64,000 nucleotides of DNA from Sweltsa coloradensis (Eukaryota > Arthropoda > Insecta > Plecoptera > Chloroperlidae), in the NCBI GenBank assembly GCA_024449915.1, contig JAMZAV010002024.1, positions 186,001-250,000 on the forward strand. The letters run 5' to 3'. The notes under the pieces are model-generated. The model saw nothing but the letters and a program-made list of their open reading frames with translations, ran no database searches and was not told the origin of the DNA. The position numbers and the translations under genes were made by a program. How positions within the stretch are numbered: the stretch's first letter is position 1; every line of letters starts with the position of its first letter. Positions 42,085 to 53,785 of this stretch are shown piece by piece.

Positions 42085-42455
42085 TAGAATCTACAAGGAG
42101 GTGAATACTGAATATTGAAATAAATTGGTGACTAGTAGGTAGAAAAGTTTACAATTTTTCAAAACCATTGTACAGAAGTAAAAAAAAAAACTGGGCTCTT
42201 AATTAGCACGTATTAATGCTCTCTAAAATTGCTAAGTCCTAATTTTTGAATCATTTAACTATAGAATCTACGGGGTTGGGGGGGGGGCGGAGAGGAGGAA
42301 TATTAAAATAAATTAGCAATTGATGGTAGAAAAGTTTACGATTTTTCAAAACCATTATACAAAAGCAAAAAAAAAAAAAACTGGGCTCTTAATTTGCAGG
42401 TATTAATGCTCTCTCAAATTGCCAAGTTCTGATTTTTGCACCATTTAACTATCTA
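42085..42455 (+). repeat. Tandem repeat, units 1-2 of about 190 bp
   Basis: Units run from CTATAGAATCTAC through GGTAGAAAAGTTTAC, TTTTTCAAAACCATT, CTGGGCTCTTAATT and AATGCTCTCT to CATTTAACTAT. A G-run follows TACGGGGTT in unit 2. Two further units lie at 44040-44360. Confidence 0.8.
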
Positions 42456-43586
42456 GGGCGACGGTCGTTCGCCCGCAGCCAAGCGCACGTGACTGCTAGA
42501 AGGCGATGACTAACTCGACCCTGGTTACTCCTTCCGAGTATGGGGGGTTTTCAGCTATCTGCACACACCGCCCCGAAATATTTAATCTTGAAACTCGGTA
42601 TATGACTTGATGTGGTCCATGACCTAAAAAAAAAAAATCAGCTCGAACCCGTTCTGTGTTAAAAAAAGTGCCTCAACAAGATCGAAAAAATTCCGGCTGG
42701 CTGGGTGGGTGGGTGGCTAGTTAGCTAATTCTTGGGGAGATGAATAAAGCCTACAGAGATGTACCTCATAACGTACATCTTAGATATGAAATTTGGACCA
42801 CATTTAGATGTACCTCAGACGCAATCACTTTTGCTTTCAAAACCAAAACCAAAACCATTTAAATCATTTAAACCATTTAAATTCAAAACCATTAAGTAAA
42901 TATCTAACACATGGGCTTCATGCGCGAAATTTGGCATGGGGTAGATAAAAATATCCGAATCAATAATCCGCCGAGAGCAAGCGATATTCCACCCCCAACA
43001 CCCCCTAAATCATCCCCTAAAATTGGTATAATTCATAGCTCTAACCCAAAATTGAATTTTTATTCAAATTAGTTATAAAAATTATGTTTTAATGTGTTTT
43101 AACCCAATCGGCATATTCCCATTTCCTAAACCACATTTTTTAACCACCATCCCTAATACTTTATATTATTTTTCCTTGGTTTACAGCATTCACCATGAAG
43201 GCACCTAATGAGTTAAATCAGCATGAAATTTGGCATGACCTTAGCCGTCCGGACTATGCTCTTACCAACTGAGCTATGCAGCCACCAATTTAATTCTTAT
43301 AAAAGACGAGTATAATAAACTATTTAATTTAATTTAGGTAAGAAATTGTTTCTTTATTGGCTTCACCCGAAATGTAATGATATCTAGTTACGTATCTAGA
43401 AAGTGAATAAAACTCCGTCTTCGCCATACATCCGAGCAATTTAGATGGAAAATAGCATTTTAAATATTCCTCTTTCTTTGAATTTTTGTTTACAAGTATT
43501 TTACGCCTTGATATGAAACAAACAGCAAAAAGATGTGATATCCCCACTAAATACAAAAATTTGTAAAAAAAAAAAAAAAAAAAAAA
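42456..43586. other. DNA inserted into the tandem repeat; no gene seen
   Basis: It contains GGCTGGCTGGGTGGGTGGG (about 42699), an AACCATTTAAA-type short repeat (42838-42895), and a tRNA-like half at 43232-43290 on the minus strand. No coding frame is credible. Confidence 0.45.
43232..43290 (-). repeat. tRNA-derived half (SINE head)
   Basis: The minus strand reads GCTGCATAGCTCAGTTGGTA followed by AGAGCATAGTCCGGACGGC, a good D-arm/A-box and anticodon-arm region. A B box (GGTTCRANNCC) is missing, so it is not an intact tRNA gene. Confidence 0.6.
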
Positions 43587-44032
43587 CGGCAGCCAAGCTC
43601 TCCTTTAAAAGTCTTTGGCTGTGAATGTTGTGAGATATAGAATTTGAGCCAATCTTTTAATTCTTCTTCTCTAGTTTCGCATTGAAAAGAAGAAAGATCA
43701 TTTTGCCTGTTGACGAGCGCCAAGCCAACCATTTCCGTGGTAAAAAAAGTAAAAATTTTAAACTCAAAATCATAAAAAAATTACTTGGCCATTGACTTTT
43801 TAAAGCTCTCATAATGAACCAAATTCAATGGCCAAGTAATTTTTTATGATTTTGAGTTTAAAATTGTTACTTTTTTACCACGAAAATGGTTAGCTTGGCG
43901 CTCGTCAACAGGCGAAATGATCTTACTTCTTTTCAATGCGAAACTAGGGAGGAAGAATGAAAAGATTGGCTTAAATTCTATTCTCACAACATTCACGCAG
44001 CCAAAGACTTTTGAAGGAGAGCTTGGCTGTCG
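43587..44032. repeat. Long palindrome, arms about 208 bp, loop 29 nt
   Basis: CGGCAGCCAAGCTCTCC (43587) mirrors GGAGAGCTTGGCTGTCG (ending 44032). TTACTTGGCCATTGA (43781-43795) mirrors TCAATGGCCAAGTAA (43825-43839). Arms are over 90 percent alike by eye, with small indels. The left arm is preceded by a run of 22 A. Confidence 0.85.
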
Positions 44033-44039
44033 AATTTTT

Positions 44040-44360
44040 GTTTTGGAGGGGGTGGGGGGTAGAATCTATGGTGAGGGGGGGATAGAGGAATATCAATATA
44101 AATTAGCAAATAGATAGTAGAAAAGTTAAAGATTTTTCAAAACCATTGTACAGAAGTAGAAGAAAATAGTTCTTAATTAGTAGCTATTAATGCTCTCTCA
44201 AATTGCCAAGTTCTGATTTTTGTCCCACTTAGCTATAGAATATACGGGGTTTGGGGGGGGGGGGGGGGAATATTAAAATAAATTAGCAAATAGATTGTAG
44301 AAAAGTTTACGATTTTTCAAAACCATTGTACAGAAGTAAAAGTAAACTGGGTAGCTATTA
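44040..44360 (+). repeat. Tandem repeat, units 3-4 of about 190 bp
   Basis: The same unit as 42085-42455, with G-rich joints (GGGGGTGGGGGG near 44046 and a G run at about 44251-44268), AAGATTTTTCAAAACCATTG and GAATATTAAAATAAATTAGC. The last unit is incomplete. Confidence 0.75.
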
Positions 44361-44824
44361 AAACGAGTGGTCACATGGTAATATGGGTGTCATTTGAAAA
44401 TGAGGTAATTTGAAACGCCAAGGTCAATATATTGGCCAACCTGGGGCCAAAACTTTATTTTGGAAAATAAATAAATAATTTAGGTGGGATATTAGCTAGT
44501 TATTCAGTTAGAAAACTTATTCATTTTACGTTAAAACTTGCTTATACAAATTATTTATAGAATTACCACCTCCTCCACCTTCCCACCCTAGCTACACCTA
44601 AAGTATTGAAAAAGTCGACGTCCTCCGTAGCCTATAAGCTAATTTTTTAAGCTAATTCTGAGAGTTGTAGAATTCTATCACTTAACCCGTAATGTCTCGC
44701 CTAATCCATCCGGACTTCAAGAAAAATGTCAGTAATTTTATTGTTGCTGTTATTTCTCCGATTCGCCTGAATTTTTTGTAATATACGTAGATTTTGACAT
44801 AAAAAAAACTCGGCACGGGTTAAG
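44361..44824. other. Intergenic stretch without recognisable gene
   Basis: Low-complexity AT-rich DNA. No protein-like frame or recurring repeat was found. Confidence 0.4.
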
Positions 44825-46440
44825 CCTCTTTTTAAAAGCCTTTTTTCTTTGTATATTTACTATATAAAATTTTGTATAAAAATGGTTTAAATTTCTTATT
44901 ATTTACCTGTAAATCCCTTTTCAATCAAGATATAGCACAATGTATTCTAAATAAGAAAAATATCACTGGAGGTCATAAAATGGGAAAGCCATTTTGGGGC
45001 CGCCTCTAAAACTTACTGTTATCGCCATGTTCATTAGCGTGTAAAATATATTGCGCGTATCTATAACAATCAGTCTTAAAATAACAGACAAAATGTTGTT
45101 CTCTCAAAAATCAACTGGCCGCCATTTTGTTTTTGGAGGATCGTTATTTTTAATTTTTTTTTGACAATATGTAAAACCGTATCCCTACCAATATGTACAA
45201 TAGTATTATGGCAAAAATCGCTTAGAAACTCGGTAAAAATATCCAAATTTATTATCATACCTCACGTGAGGACACTTTGTGGGGACCCCATTTTTAGTCT
45301 GCCCCGAAAATTGATTCTTACACTGAGCAATTAAGAAAATAACATATTGGAGTAAACATACAGGAGCTAACATTCAAACTTCTATTTCTCGGCCATTCGA
45401 TATTTCAAAATGTTTGGATGTTTAACACAGGTATTGAAATAAAGATTTTTTTTAAAACAGTTTTTGTCGTGATGTCTTTTTCTATAAACTAGAAAGCTTC
45501 GCAAACGCTTTTTCAGGCGCGTTGTTGGATGAGCGTTATTGGTGCATTGAGCTGCCATGTGTTATGCAGATTGTATTTAAATTGATTTCGTTTAATTATA
45601 TAGATAAAATTATTATATATTATGTAAATATATGTATTATATAAAATTGCGATTTTCATGAGAAATAATTTTTCGATTGCACTCAAATTTCATACGAATA
45701 TATAAATGCATAAAATAAAGGTTCTGTGAAAAAATCATTACAATCGGATAAAGCATGTAGGTGTTATAAGTCGTATAATTGTTTTAAAAATCGAAAAAAA
45801 TCTTAAAATTGCGATTTTTATGAGAAATAATTTTTCGATTGCGCTCAAAAACGTGGCAGTTCTAAGTTCAAAGATTTCGAAGGCCTCCAGAAAATTTCAT
45901 TGCAAGTGGAGTATCGGTTTAGCCGGAATCGTGTTAATGAACACACAAAAATACAATCAGAAAAAAAGAAAAAAAATGAAAAACATTCCGGATTTCTTTC
46001 TCCAGTGTAGTGGAATGGAATCTTCGCTTCTCTCGCTACGCTCATCAATTATTCGTCAACCACTACCAGAAATAACTTATTGTCAACACCTATTGATGGT
46101 TACACTGACCGTTTCGTACTAAATTCGTATAAATTTCAGTTTTATTTTGTAAAATCATATAAAGCACACTTATTAAGATGAAAATTGAAAAAAAGAATTT
46201 CGCACTTTTAATTTAAAGTGTAGAATATACCATCTTAAAGGTGTTTAAATGTGTAAATGACATCTGAAACTACAACAACAACAACCGACTTCCGGTCGCA
46301 GGTGTCAAAGTGGACACCGGGCAGGACTTTTTCAGAATTTCGAGACGAAACTTTTGATATGTGGCTTGCCTGTACTCAAATTGTTTAGCATTAAAAACTT
46401 TCGTCGACAGCTTCTGGACAACAAAGAGAAACACGTTCAT
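44825..46440 (-). repeat. Dispersed repeat R1, copy 2, interrupted by HINE-1d
   Basis: It is the reverse-strand counterpart of 25205-28145. It lacks HINE-2c and repeat B but carries HINE-1d at 45489-46049, where copy 1 is uninterrupted. Confidence 0.75.
45489..46049 (-). mobile_element. HINE-1 copy d, with GCGAAGCTTTCTAG terminus
   Basis: The reversed 3' end reads CTAGAAAGCTTCGCAAACGC, then GGCGCGTTGTTGGATGAGCG. The 5' end is CTCGCTACGCTCATCAA at 46048. R1 copy 1 (ACGAATAATTTAGGAAT) gives the empty site, which shows insertion at A/T-rich DNA without target duplication. Confidence 0.8.
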
Positions 46441-46786
46441 TCCCATGCTACAGAATTGCTACTCAAAATAAATCAGAGTTCAACCACTTGATATTTTATT
46501 CTGCTCTAAAATAAATAAATATTACCCAAATGATGTTCAATTTCAAACAATTCCCGGTGGCAAGCCCCGGACCCTCTCTTTACTGTACGTTTTGTCTATT
46601 GCTTTCTTTCAGGATCTACTAATTTAGTCATCCCATACCCCGAACCCTACGAGAAGTTTTGAAAAAGTATCATTTCAAACTCTATATTACCAATTATGAC
46701 AGTAATAAGACAATACTTGATATTTAATTTATTTCCAGTGTATCTTATTCAGTAATAAATACTGATTTAAAAGGATGACAATATAA

Positions 46787-47438
46787 TTGAGCGAGCGAAG
46801 CGAGCGTCTCCACTTGACTCTTATGGCTCGAATGTCTGTTTTTTTTTTTTTTTCCTGTTACTGCTTCGATACAGGTCGCACCGTTTCTCTGATCGACCTG
46901 AAATTTTGCACACATGTACATACCACCTAGGCGGGTTGCTGTATAGTTTTGTGGCAAAATCGTTCAAAAAGTTAAAAAGTTACATTAAAGTTAATTGAAA
47001 GTTTTTTTTTCAAACTTAACGGAGACAAAATCTGAGGTGGCCAAATCATTTAGAATGTCCGTCCGATCACGAATATGTTATTTTTATTTTGATCCGATAA
47101 GTAGTGTAGTCGGAAATTACATTATAACAAAGTCCCGTTACCATGGCAACGGCGCACGTGGTTTCAGGTCACTATGCACTGCCACCTAGAAGTAATCAAA
47201 ACACTATCGAGGAAGCAGTGTATTATTTGTAACCAAAGAGTTTAACAAGGAAATGATGTCAAGGTCTTCTAGATGGCGGTGGATTTTATCCATTCTCTCC
47301 TATTTTTCAAATTTTCAGCTAAATCGGTCAAGACCTTAAAGACTTATTGGTATGTAACATTATGGGAATGTCTTACTCGGGTCGTGTTGCACGTACCGGT
47401 GCTCGCTCAACAACGCGTCCAACTGAGCGTTTTCCTAG
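46787..47438 (+). mobile_element. HINE-3 copy k
   Basis: It starts TTGAGCGAGCGAAGCGAGCG and ends with the CGCGTCCAACTGAGCG hairpin and CCTAG. The interior has the GTGGCAAAATCGTTC and GATGGCGGTGGATTTTATCC bodies, like copies a and f. It lies outside the main cluster. Confidence 0.85.
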
Positions 47439-48627
47439 TATAATGCTAGGATTTAAAAAAACACGAAAATAGTACCCCCCCCCCACCCCACTATTCTGTG
47501 AAACAAGTTATGGTGCTTGGCTGTTTGTTGGAGATTGAAATTTAGCCATAGAAGGTGTGGTCGAATTATATATGTATTGTGTCCATATAATATGTTACAT
47601 GGAACTAGTAAACAAAGTCAACGGAGTTGCATTTGACACGGTATGTAATATACAATTCCAAACATCGTATTGCAGGAGTGTGTGGTCGCTTGCTCAATGC
47701 TCAGGTACGCTGAATAGCACGCGCAGTTCGCCACGAGTAGGGGTGACCAGTTGTAAACTAGGTTCCCGCAAAAAAGTAACATTAAAAATAATGTCACTTG
47801 GCCTTCAAAGGAAACTTTTAAAAGTAAGGGTACTTGGCCTTCAAAATAACTTTTAAAAGTTACAGTTCCTGAACATAAAAAGGAACTTTTGAGTTCCTGA
47901 AATGTTAAAAGTTCCTTTAGTGAATAAATTATGGTAGGGCTTTTATTATGAGATAAAAGTCTCTTTTTTTGACCCGAGTCGTCGCGAGGAAAATTACAGT
48001 TTATATCAATTGAATTTATACGTTTCCTAAAACTGATAATATGCCTCTGCTTTTTAAGTAACTAATTTTCATATCCGTATCACCTAAATTATTTTTAAAA
48101 TGTAGATGCAAGGCGGGTTTTAACATCTGTGTGAGTGAAAGGAAATCCAAAACTTTATTAAAAGTTACACTAAATTATTAACTTTTGTGTCGAAAGTTCT
48201 TTTGACTAAAGAAGGAATGCGTTCCTTCAAAAATTCCCAAAGAAGGAAAACTTTCTTTTATAAAAGTGCCTACCCAACGCTGAGAGTGACCACGAAGAGC
48301 CGAAGAATAGTTGAGTTCGTTACTGTGAACATCATGATAATCAAATTGATGTTGTATCTAGGTGCCCGTTAGGGCGCCGCAGACAAGCCACAGTGCGCTA
48401 CACACTCAGGCACCTTATACAGCAAGCAGAGTTGGGGTGATTTCGAGGTGTCACCCAGCCGTCATGAAACGTGATATGAACTTAAAAACTATCAAATCAA
48501 GGGGATTTGGGTACCTGACAACACATGCCAAATTTGGTTGGGGTACGAACATTCCTTCTTGGTGAAAAAATGGCTTGAAGCATGCTCAAAATCACTTTAA
48601 GGATGTTAGTTACTACTACTGACTACT
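47439..48627. other. Intergenic stretch with AAAGTTCC-type short repeats
   Basis: Many short inverted motifs (AACTTTTAAAAGTT, AAAGGAACTTTT) occur at 47805-47930 and 48160-48260. No convincing gene is seen. GACACGGTATGTAATA and CGTATTGCAG near 47637-47675 look like splice sites but are not linked to a coding frame. Confidence 0.4.
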
Positions 48628-49089
48628 AACAGATTTTCTGTTGATCTGTGAAAAAATCAACTTTGTCGAAGAAATTTTTATAATTAAATTAAATAAATAA
48701 AAATTAACTTTTTTTTTAAATAATCGTAGTTTTAAAAAATGAAAAAAAACGTAAAATTTGCGATTTTCATAAGAAATAATTATTCGATTGCGCTCAAATT
48801 TCACACGAATATCTTAATTCATAAAATTAAGGTTCTGGTTCTGTGAAAAAATAGTTAAAATCGGATGAAGCATGTAGGTGTATAAGTCGAATAAATGTTT
48901 TAAAAAAAAAAGTGGCAGTTCTAAGTTCAGAGATTTCGAAGGCCTCCAGAAAATTTCATCGCAATTAGAATATCGGTTCAGCCGGAATCGTTTGGACAAA
49001 CACACAAAAATACCAAAAAAAAACATTCCGGATTTTTTTCTCCAGTGTAGTGAAATGGAATCTTCGCTTCGCTCGCTACGCTCATCCAA
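48628..49089 (-). mobile_element. HINE-1 copy e, 3' truncated
   Basis: The reverse-strand 5' end CGCTCATCCAA is at 49080-49090. The body runs to ACAGATTTTCTGTTGATCTG at 48628, where the terminal CTCATCC and hairpin are missing. Confidence 0.8.
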
Positions 49090-49377
49090 AAATTTAGGTC
49101 TTGAATAAGTGTTGGCCTATTTACAATAACATTGATTTGTTTACACTTTTAAAATATGTTTCGTTCTATAAAACTAGAACGAAGCAAAGAATTCATCATT
49201 GAAAATCCAAGCAAACCAAAATATACTGGTGCTTTGCTCTTTTTGTAGGATGTGTATTTTCAAACTGTCCGATCTATCTACAATGTATATCAATTCAAAC
49301 ATTGGTTACCATGTGTTGAAAACATGGGTCAATGAGAGCACACTTAAAATTTACCCATAGTGAGATCCAAATGTTAA
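49090..49377. other. Spacer between HINE-1e and HINE-2d
   Basis: Nothing recognisable. Confidence 0.4.
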
Positions 49378-50131
49378 TTGGATGAGCGAAGCGAAGACTT
49401 CAATTTCACCGACCCCCCAAAAAATTTAGCTCGGGTGTTTTTTTTTTTTTTTTTTGTCTGTTTGTTCGCTCTCTACCGGGCAAACGGCATACCCGATCAT
49501 GATGAAAATTGGAAGAGACCATCGAAATCTCTGAACCTAAACTTGCCTACGTTTTTGGGTACAATCGAAGAAATATTTCTCATGAATAATATCGTACTTT
49601 TACGATTTTTTTCCCGATTTTTAGTGCGATATTTTCGTGACGTTTGGGCCGATTCTGACCAAACGGGTGGGGCTACAACGTTCATATTTCACATGGACAT
49701 TAAGGTAATGGTGATGTATTGCTTTCTGAAAGAAAAAGTTGAAAAATTTAGCCAGAATCTATAGAAATAAAGCTTTTAATATAAGTTTTTTGATTTTTTG
49801 TACGATATTTTCGTGCCATTTGGGCCAATTCTGACAAACGGGTGGGCTACAAGGGTTCATATTATACATGGACATTAAGGTTAATGGTGATGTAGTACCT
49901 TTTGAAAGAAAAATTTTGAAAAGCTAGCCAGAATCCTAGAAATAAAGCTTTTTAATATAAGTTTTTTACGGTAAATAATACCAATTGACAAGAAACAAAA
50001 GAAACGACAAAAATCACCTACAATGCGTAGGCAGCAAAACAAAGCACTTGCAAAAGTAAATATATACCATGCAAACTAAAAACTTTAAAAAGCTCATCCA
50101 TCAACGCGGCGGGACTTTAGCGTTTTCCTAG
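49378..50131 (+). mobile_element. HINE-2 copy d, with internal duplication
   Basis: TTGGATGAGCGAAGCGAAGAC begins it, and the CGGCGGGACTTTAGCG hairpin with CCTAG ends it. The block from TGCGATATTTTCGTG to TTTTTTGA occurs twice in a row (about 49626 and 49803), unlike copy a. Confidence 0.85.
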
Positions 50132-50214
50132 TTCTAGATAACATAGAGATCTTGGGAGAGGGCTAACAGAGCAAACTATACATTTTTTTCTTTACTCTAG
50201 GTGAACTCGATAAG

Positions 50215-50400
50215 TTGTGGATAGGACAATTATTGTGAAAGATGTCCTAGAGCTGTTTTTGAGGACTTAATCCCTTGCATTCGCATCAACGACTGAGAAA
50301 AACCCCGGAAAATCTTTAGTCAGGATTCGAACACGAGACCATCCGAGTTACAATCAAGCGCATAGAGCTTGAGCCAATACTGTCGGTGAGTCAGGAATAT
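50215..50400 (-). mobile_element. tRNA-derived SINE S1, copy a
   Basis: On the minus strand GTGTTCGAATCCTGACTAAA contains a B box. It is followed by TTTCTCAGTCGTTGATGCG, AATGCAAGGGATTAAGTCC and AGCTCTAGGACATCTTTCAC. The same order of blocks is seen at 53645, 55960 and 63700. Confidence 0.75.
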
Positions 50401-50943
50401 GCTTTGCAGTAATAAATGTTTATCATTCATCACTACATTCCTTGGATTCCGGTTTTCCAGATTGCGCCACTTGAACGTGCTGCTTCGGACACATGCCATC
50501 TACCGAGGTATTAGCGAACTGACTTCCGACGACCATTTTGAAAAATTACACTTGATGTAACGCAAAACATTCGTCCAACTGATAAGATACGCCCAGGAAA
50601 ACAAAACAAAACACAATGCGAGAATAATGTTTTCGACGGAGTAGAATTGCAAGTGCATGACTGTGCAGTGATGTTGTGTCTACGGGTACAACCTCCGAGC
50701 GACGAGGGAAAACCCGGGGCAAAACATAAAGATTGGGGCAAAACTCGGAACTTTCAAACCTTTCAAAGGTCAGTCTTTACGTTGTTTTCAGTGATACTAT
50801 ATTTTGGAGCCCAGGGAACCTGCGTTTGTTTGTTGCTATGTAGAATTGTTTTCATGCATGATTGTTATTTCCCTCTAAGAATAATGGATCCAAGTTACGG
50901 TATTTTGACGTGATGCAATTCTAGAGAGACCCTGATTTTTTTT
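50401..50943. other. Unique-looking stretch
   Basis: An 88-codon plus-strand frame (50647-50913) and CAAAGGTCAGT, a fair donor-like site at about 50764, are visible. No homology is recognised. It could be a lone exon or chance. Confidence 0.35.
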
Positions 50944-51702
50944 TTGGATAGCGAAGCAAAAGTTTAAATTTGACTTTTTGGTTTTTTTGTTTTTTTTTTT
51001 ATTTACGTTCCCCCAAAAGAAAATGCTGGGGGTGTTTTTTTTTTTGTTAGTTTTTTTGTCTGTTTTTTCGCCTCTACCGGGAAAAGGGGAAAATTTCGAT
51101 CTTGATAAAAATTGGGGGGGACCTTCAAAATCTCTAAACTTAGGCTGTTTTGTTTTTGGGTACAATCAAAGAAATTTTCTCATAAATATCGTACTTTAAC
51201 GATTTTTTTCGATTTTTAGTGCGATTTTTTTGGAATTTGGCAAACGCTACTCCGTTTGATGAAACTTTTTAGGAACGTTTTTAAAAACCCGAAAAAATTT
51301 TATTTTAAAGATTTTAAGACTTTGAAAAAAATTTTCTTATAGAAATCGTACTTTTACATTTTTTCTCCGGTTATTAATATGATATTTTCGTGATTTTTTG
51401 GGCCGTTTTTTGACAAACGGGTGGGGCCCTCCGGGGGCTACAACGTTTCATATTTTACATTGCCATAAAGATTATGGTGATGTAGTGCCTCTTGAAAGAA
51501 AAAAGTGAAAAAAGTTGGTAAAAATTAGAGAAATAAAGGTTTTAACATAAGCCTTTACATGTGTATAATGAACAAGAAATATCAAGTAACTATAGAAAAA
51601 GTAAAGAGATTCCACAAAAAAAAACGTTATATTGAACAGAAATATTCCATAAAAGCTCATCCATCAACGCGACTGGAAAAAAGCGTTCGCGAAGCGGCCT
51701 AG
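50944..51702 (+). mobile_element. HINE-2 copy e, with inflated homopolymers
   Basis: TTGGATAGCGAAGC begins it. CTCATCCATCAACGCGACTGG, AAAGCGTTCGCGAAGC and GGCCTAG end it. The body matches copies a and d, but nearly every G, A or T run is longer, and GGGGCCCTCCGGGGG replaces a simple GGGG. Confidence 0.75.
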
Positions 51703-51993
51703 AAAATATTACTTAATAAACTTGATGGGGGTCGGCCCAAGGACCAGTTGCCGTCAGTTGTTCAAGAAACAACAGATTTGAACTATTCATAGCATTTTTA
51801 TTTTGGACAGTGTAATGCACATTTAAAAAAATAGAAGTATGTACAATACTAATTTCAGATAACCACCTGCACGCGCGTTTTACAAGATATCATAACAAAC
51901 TAGCTATACCTGTTCATAAGACTGTTTAATTTGAAAAGTGTGTTCATTATACAGGATTAAAGTTTAACAATCATCTCCCTGAAAATATATGAT
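51703..51993. other. Spacer
   Basis: No recognisable feature. Confidence 0.4.
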
Positions 51994-52721
51994 TTAGGAA
52001 GCTTTGCAAACGCTTTTTCAGGCGCGTTGTTGGATGAGCGTAATTAATTGGTGCATTGAGATGCCAGGTGTTATGCAGATTTTCTGTTGTTCTGTGAAAA
52101 AATCATCACTAGTCGAAGAATTTTTTTTAAACGAATAAAATCGTAATTTAAAAAAGGAAATAAAATCGTAAAATTGCGATTTTCATGAGAAATAATTTTT
52201 CGATTGCGCTCAAATTTCACACGAATATATTAATTCATAAAATTACGGTTCTGTTTAAAAATAATTACAGTCGGATAAAACATGTAGGTGTTATAAGTCG
52301 GAGAAAGGTTTTAAAAATGAAAAATCGTAACATTGCGATTTTTATAAGAAATAATTTTTCGATTGCGCTCAAGTTTCACACGAATATATTAATTCACAAA
52401 ATTAAGGTTCGGTGAAAAAATCATTACAATCGAATGAAGCATTTAGGTGTTATGAGTCGAAGAAATTTTTAGAAAATCGGAAAAAATCGTAAAATTGTGA
52501 TTTTTACGAGAAACAATTTTTCGATTGCGCTCAAAAACGTGGCAGTTCTAAGTTCAGAGATTTCGAATGCCTCCATAAAATTTCATCGTATCGGTTTACC
52601 CGGAATCGTGTTAACAGACACACAATAATAGGAACAGAAACAAAATAATTCATTCCGGAATTTTTTCTCCAGTGATAGGGAAATTTGGAATTTCCGTTTC
52701 CGCTCGCTACGCTCATCCAAA
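51994..52721 (-). mobile_element. HINE-1 copy f
   Basis: TTAGGAAGCTTTGCAAACGC (reversed 3' end, last base pairs altered) leads to TTGTTGGATGAGCGTAAT and ends CTACGCTCATCCAAA at 52721. Three sub-repeats containing GAGAAATAATTTTTCGATTG are clear. Confidence 0.8.
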
Positions 52722-53097
52722 TACATTGAGTAAAAACATTTTTTGTAAAGAAAATCATACTGTTACTGAAATTTAAAATTATGTTGTCAAAATTTTTTTA
52801 AATTTAAAATTTAAAGTAGATCTAGTTTTGTAAGTTTTGTTTTTTTTTGATTTACTTTTTTACTTGACACTTGGTAAAGTTGAAGGGGTTTCCCCACCTT
52901 CTTAAATTGCCCCACGTAAAATGTATTTTTTACAAAAATAACGTAAAAATGTAAATCAATTTACAAAAAAAAACATGAATTCAATTAAATTGACCATATC
53001 TTTGTTATCGGCTACATTTATTTCTGACTATCATAATCAACTGAATCATCCAGTCAACATTTCTTCTCAGGGGAGTTATAAGAATTTTTTTTTTAGA
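52722..53097. other. Spacer without recognisable gene
   Basis: AT-rich sequence with T and A runs. No feature seen. Confidence 0.4.
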
Positions 53098-53629
53098 CTG
53101 GGGAAAACGTTTAAAGTCCCGCCACTTTTCCCTTTGCCAATGCTTTTGAATGCATTGTAATGATTGTTGTCAAGTTTCATTTTTAGTTGTTAATCGTTTT
53201 AAAACCTAAACAAATAATTTTAAAAAAAACCCTTATTTTATGGATTCTGGCTAATTTTTTTCAGCTTTTTTTTTCAAAAGGTACTATCACCATAACCTTA
53301 ATGTCCATGTAAAAATAGAACTTGTAGCCCCACCCTTTGGTCAGAATACCCAAATGTCAAAAAAATATGCACTAAAAAATCGAAAAAAAAAAATCGTAAA
53401 AGTACGATATTCATGAGAAAAATTTTTTTTTTTCTTCGATTGTACCCAAAAAAAAATACCCTCTAAGTTTAAGTTTTCGAAGGGTCCCCTCCAAATTTTT
53501 TCATCAAGATCGAAATGCCGTTGCCCGGAACTGTAAAAAAACAGACAAAAAAAAAAAAAATAAAAAAAAAACATGGAGCTAATTTTTGGGGGGTTTCAGT
53601 AAAATGAAGTGTTCGCTTCGCTCACCCAA
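53098..53629 (-). mobile_element. HINE-2 copy f
   Basis: The reversed terminus reads CTGGGGAAAACGTTTAAAGT (normal CTAGG altered to CTGGGG). The 5' end is TCGCTTCGCTCACCCAA at 53628. The interior holds AATGTCCATGTAAAAATAGA and CGAAGGGTCCCCTCCAAATT. Confidence 0.75.
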
Positions 53630-53644
53630 ATTTATTTTCCCGGC

Positions 53645-53785
53645 ACTCTTATTCGGGAATCCAAAATCAAATCCCAACGAGACCGGCAATCTTGACTGAA
53701 GGTTTTTCCCTCAGTCGTTATAATGCGAATGCAATGGATTGAGTTCTTTAAACAACCCTCGGACATCCCTTCACAATTGTCCTAA
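53645..53785 (+). mobile_element. SINE S1, copy b
   Basis: AACGAGACCGGCAATCTTGACTG (B box decayed), CCCTCAGTCGTTATAATGCG, AATGCAATGGATTGAGTTC and CGGACATCCCTTCACAATTG match copy a in order on the plus strand. Confidence 0.7.

Noticed and set aside
43232..43290. A functional tRNA gene
   Set aside because: The D-arm region is good, but the T arm/B box and a closing acceptor stem are absent.
49378..49764. A 128-codon frame starting in HINE-2d
   Set aside because: It begins inside the element terminus and includes the T tract (poly-Phe). Equivalent frames are broken in other copies.
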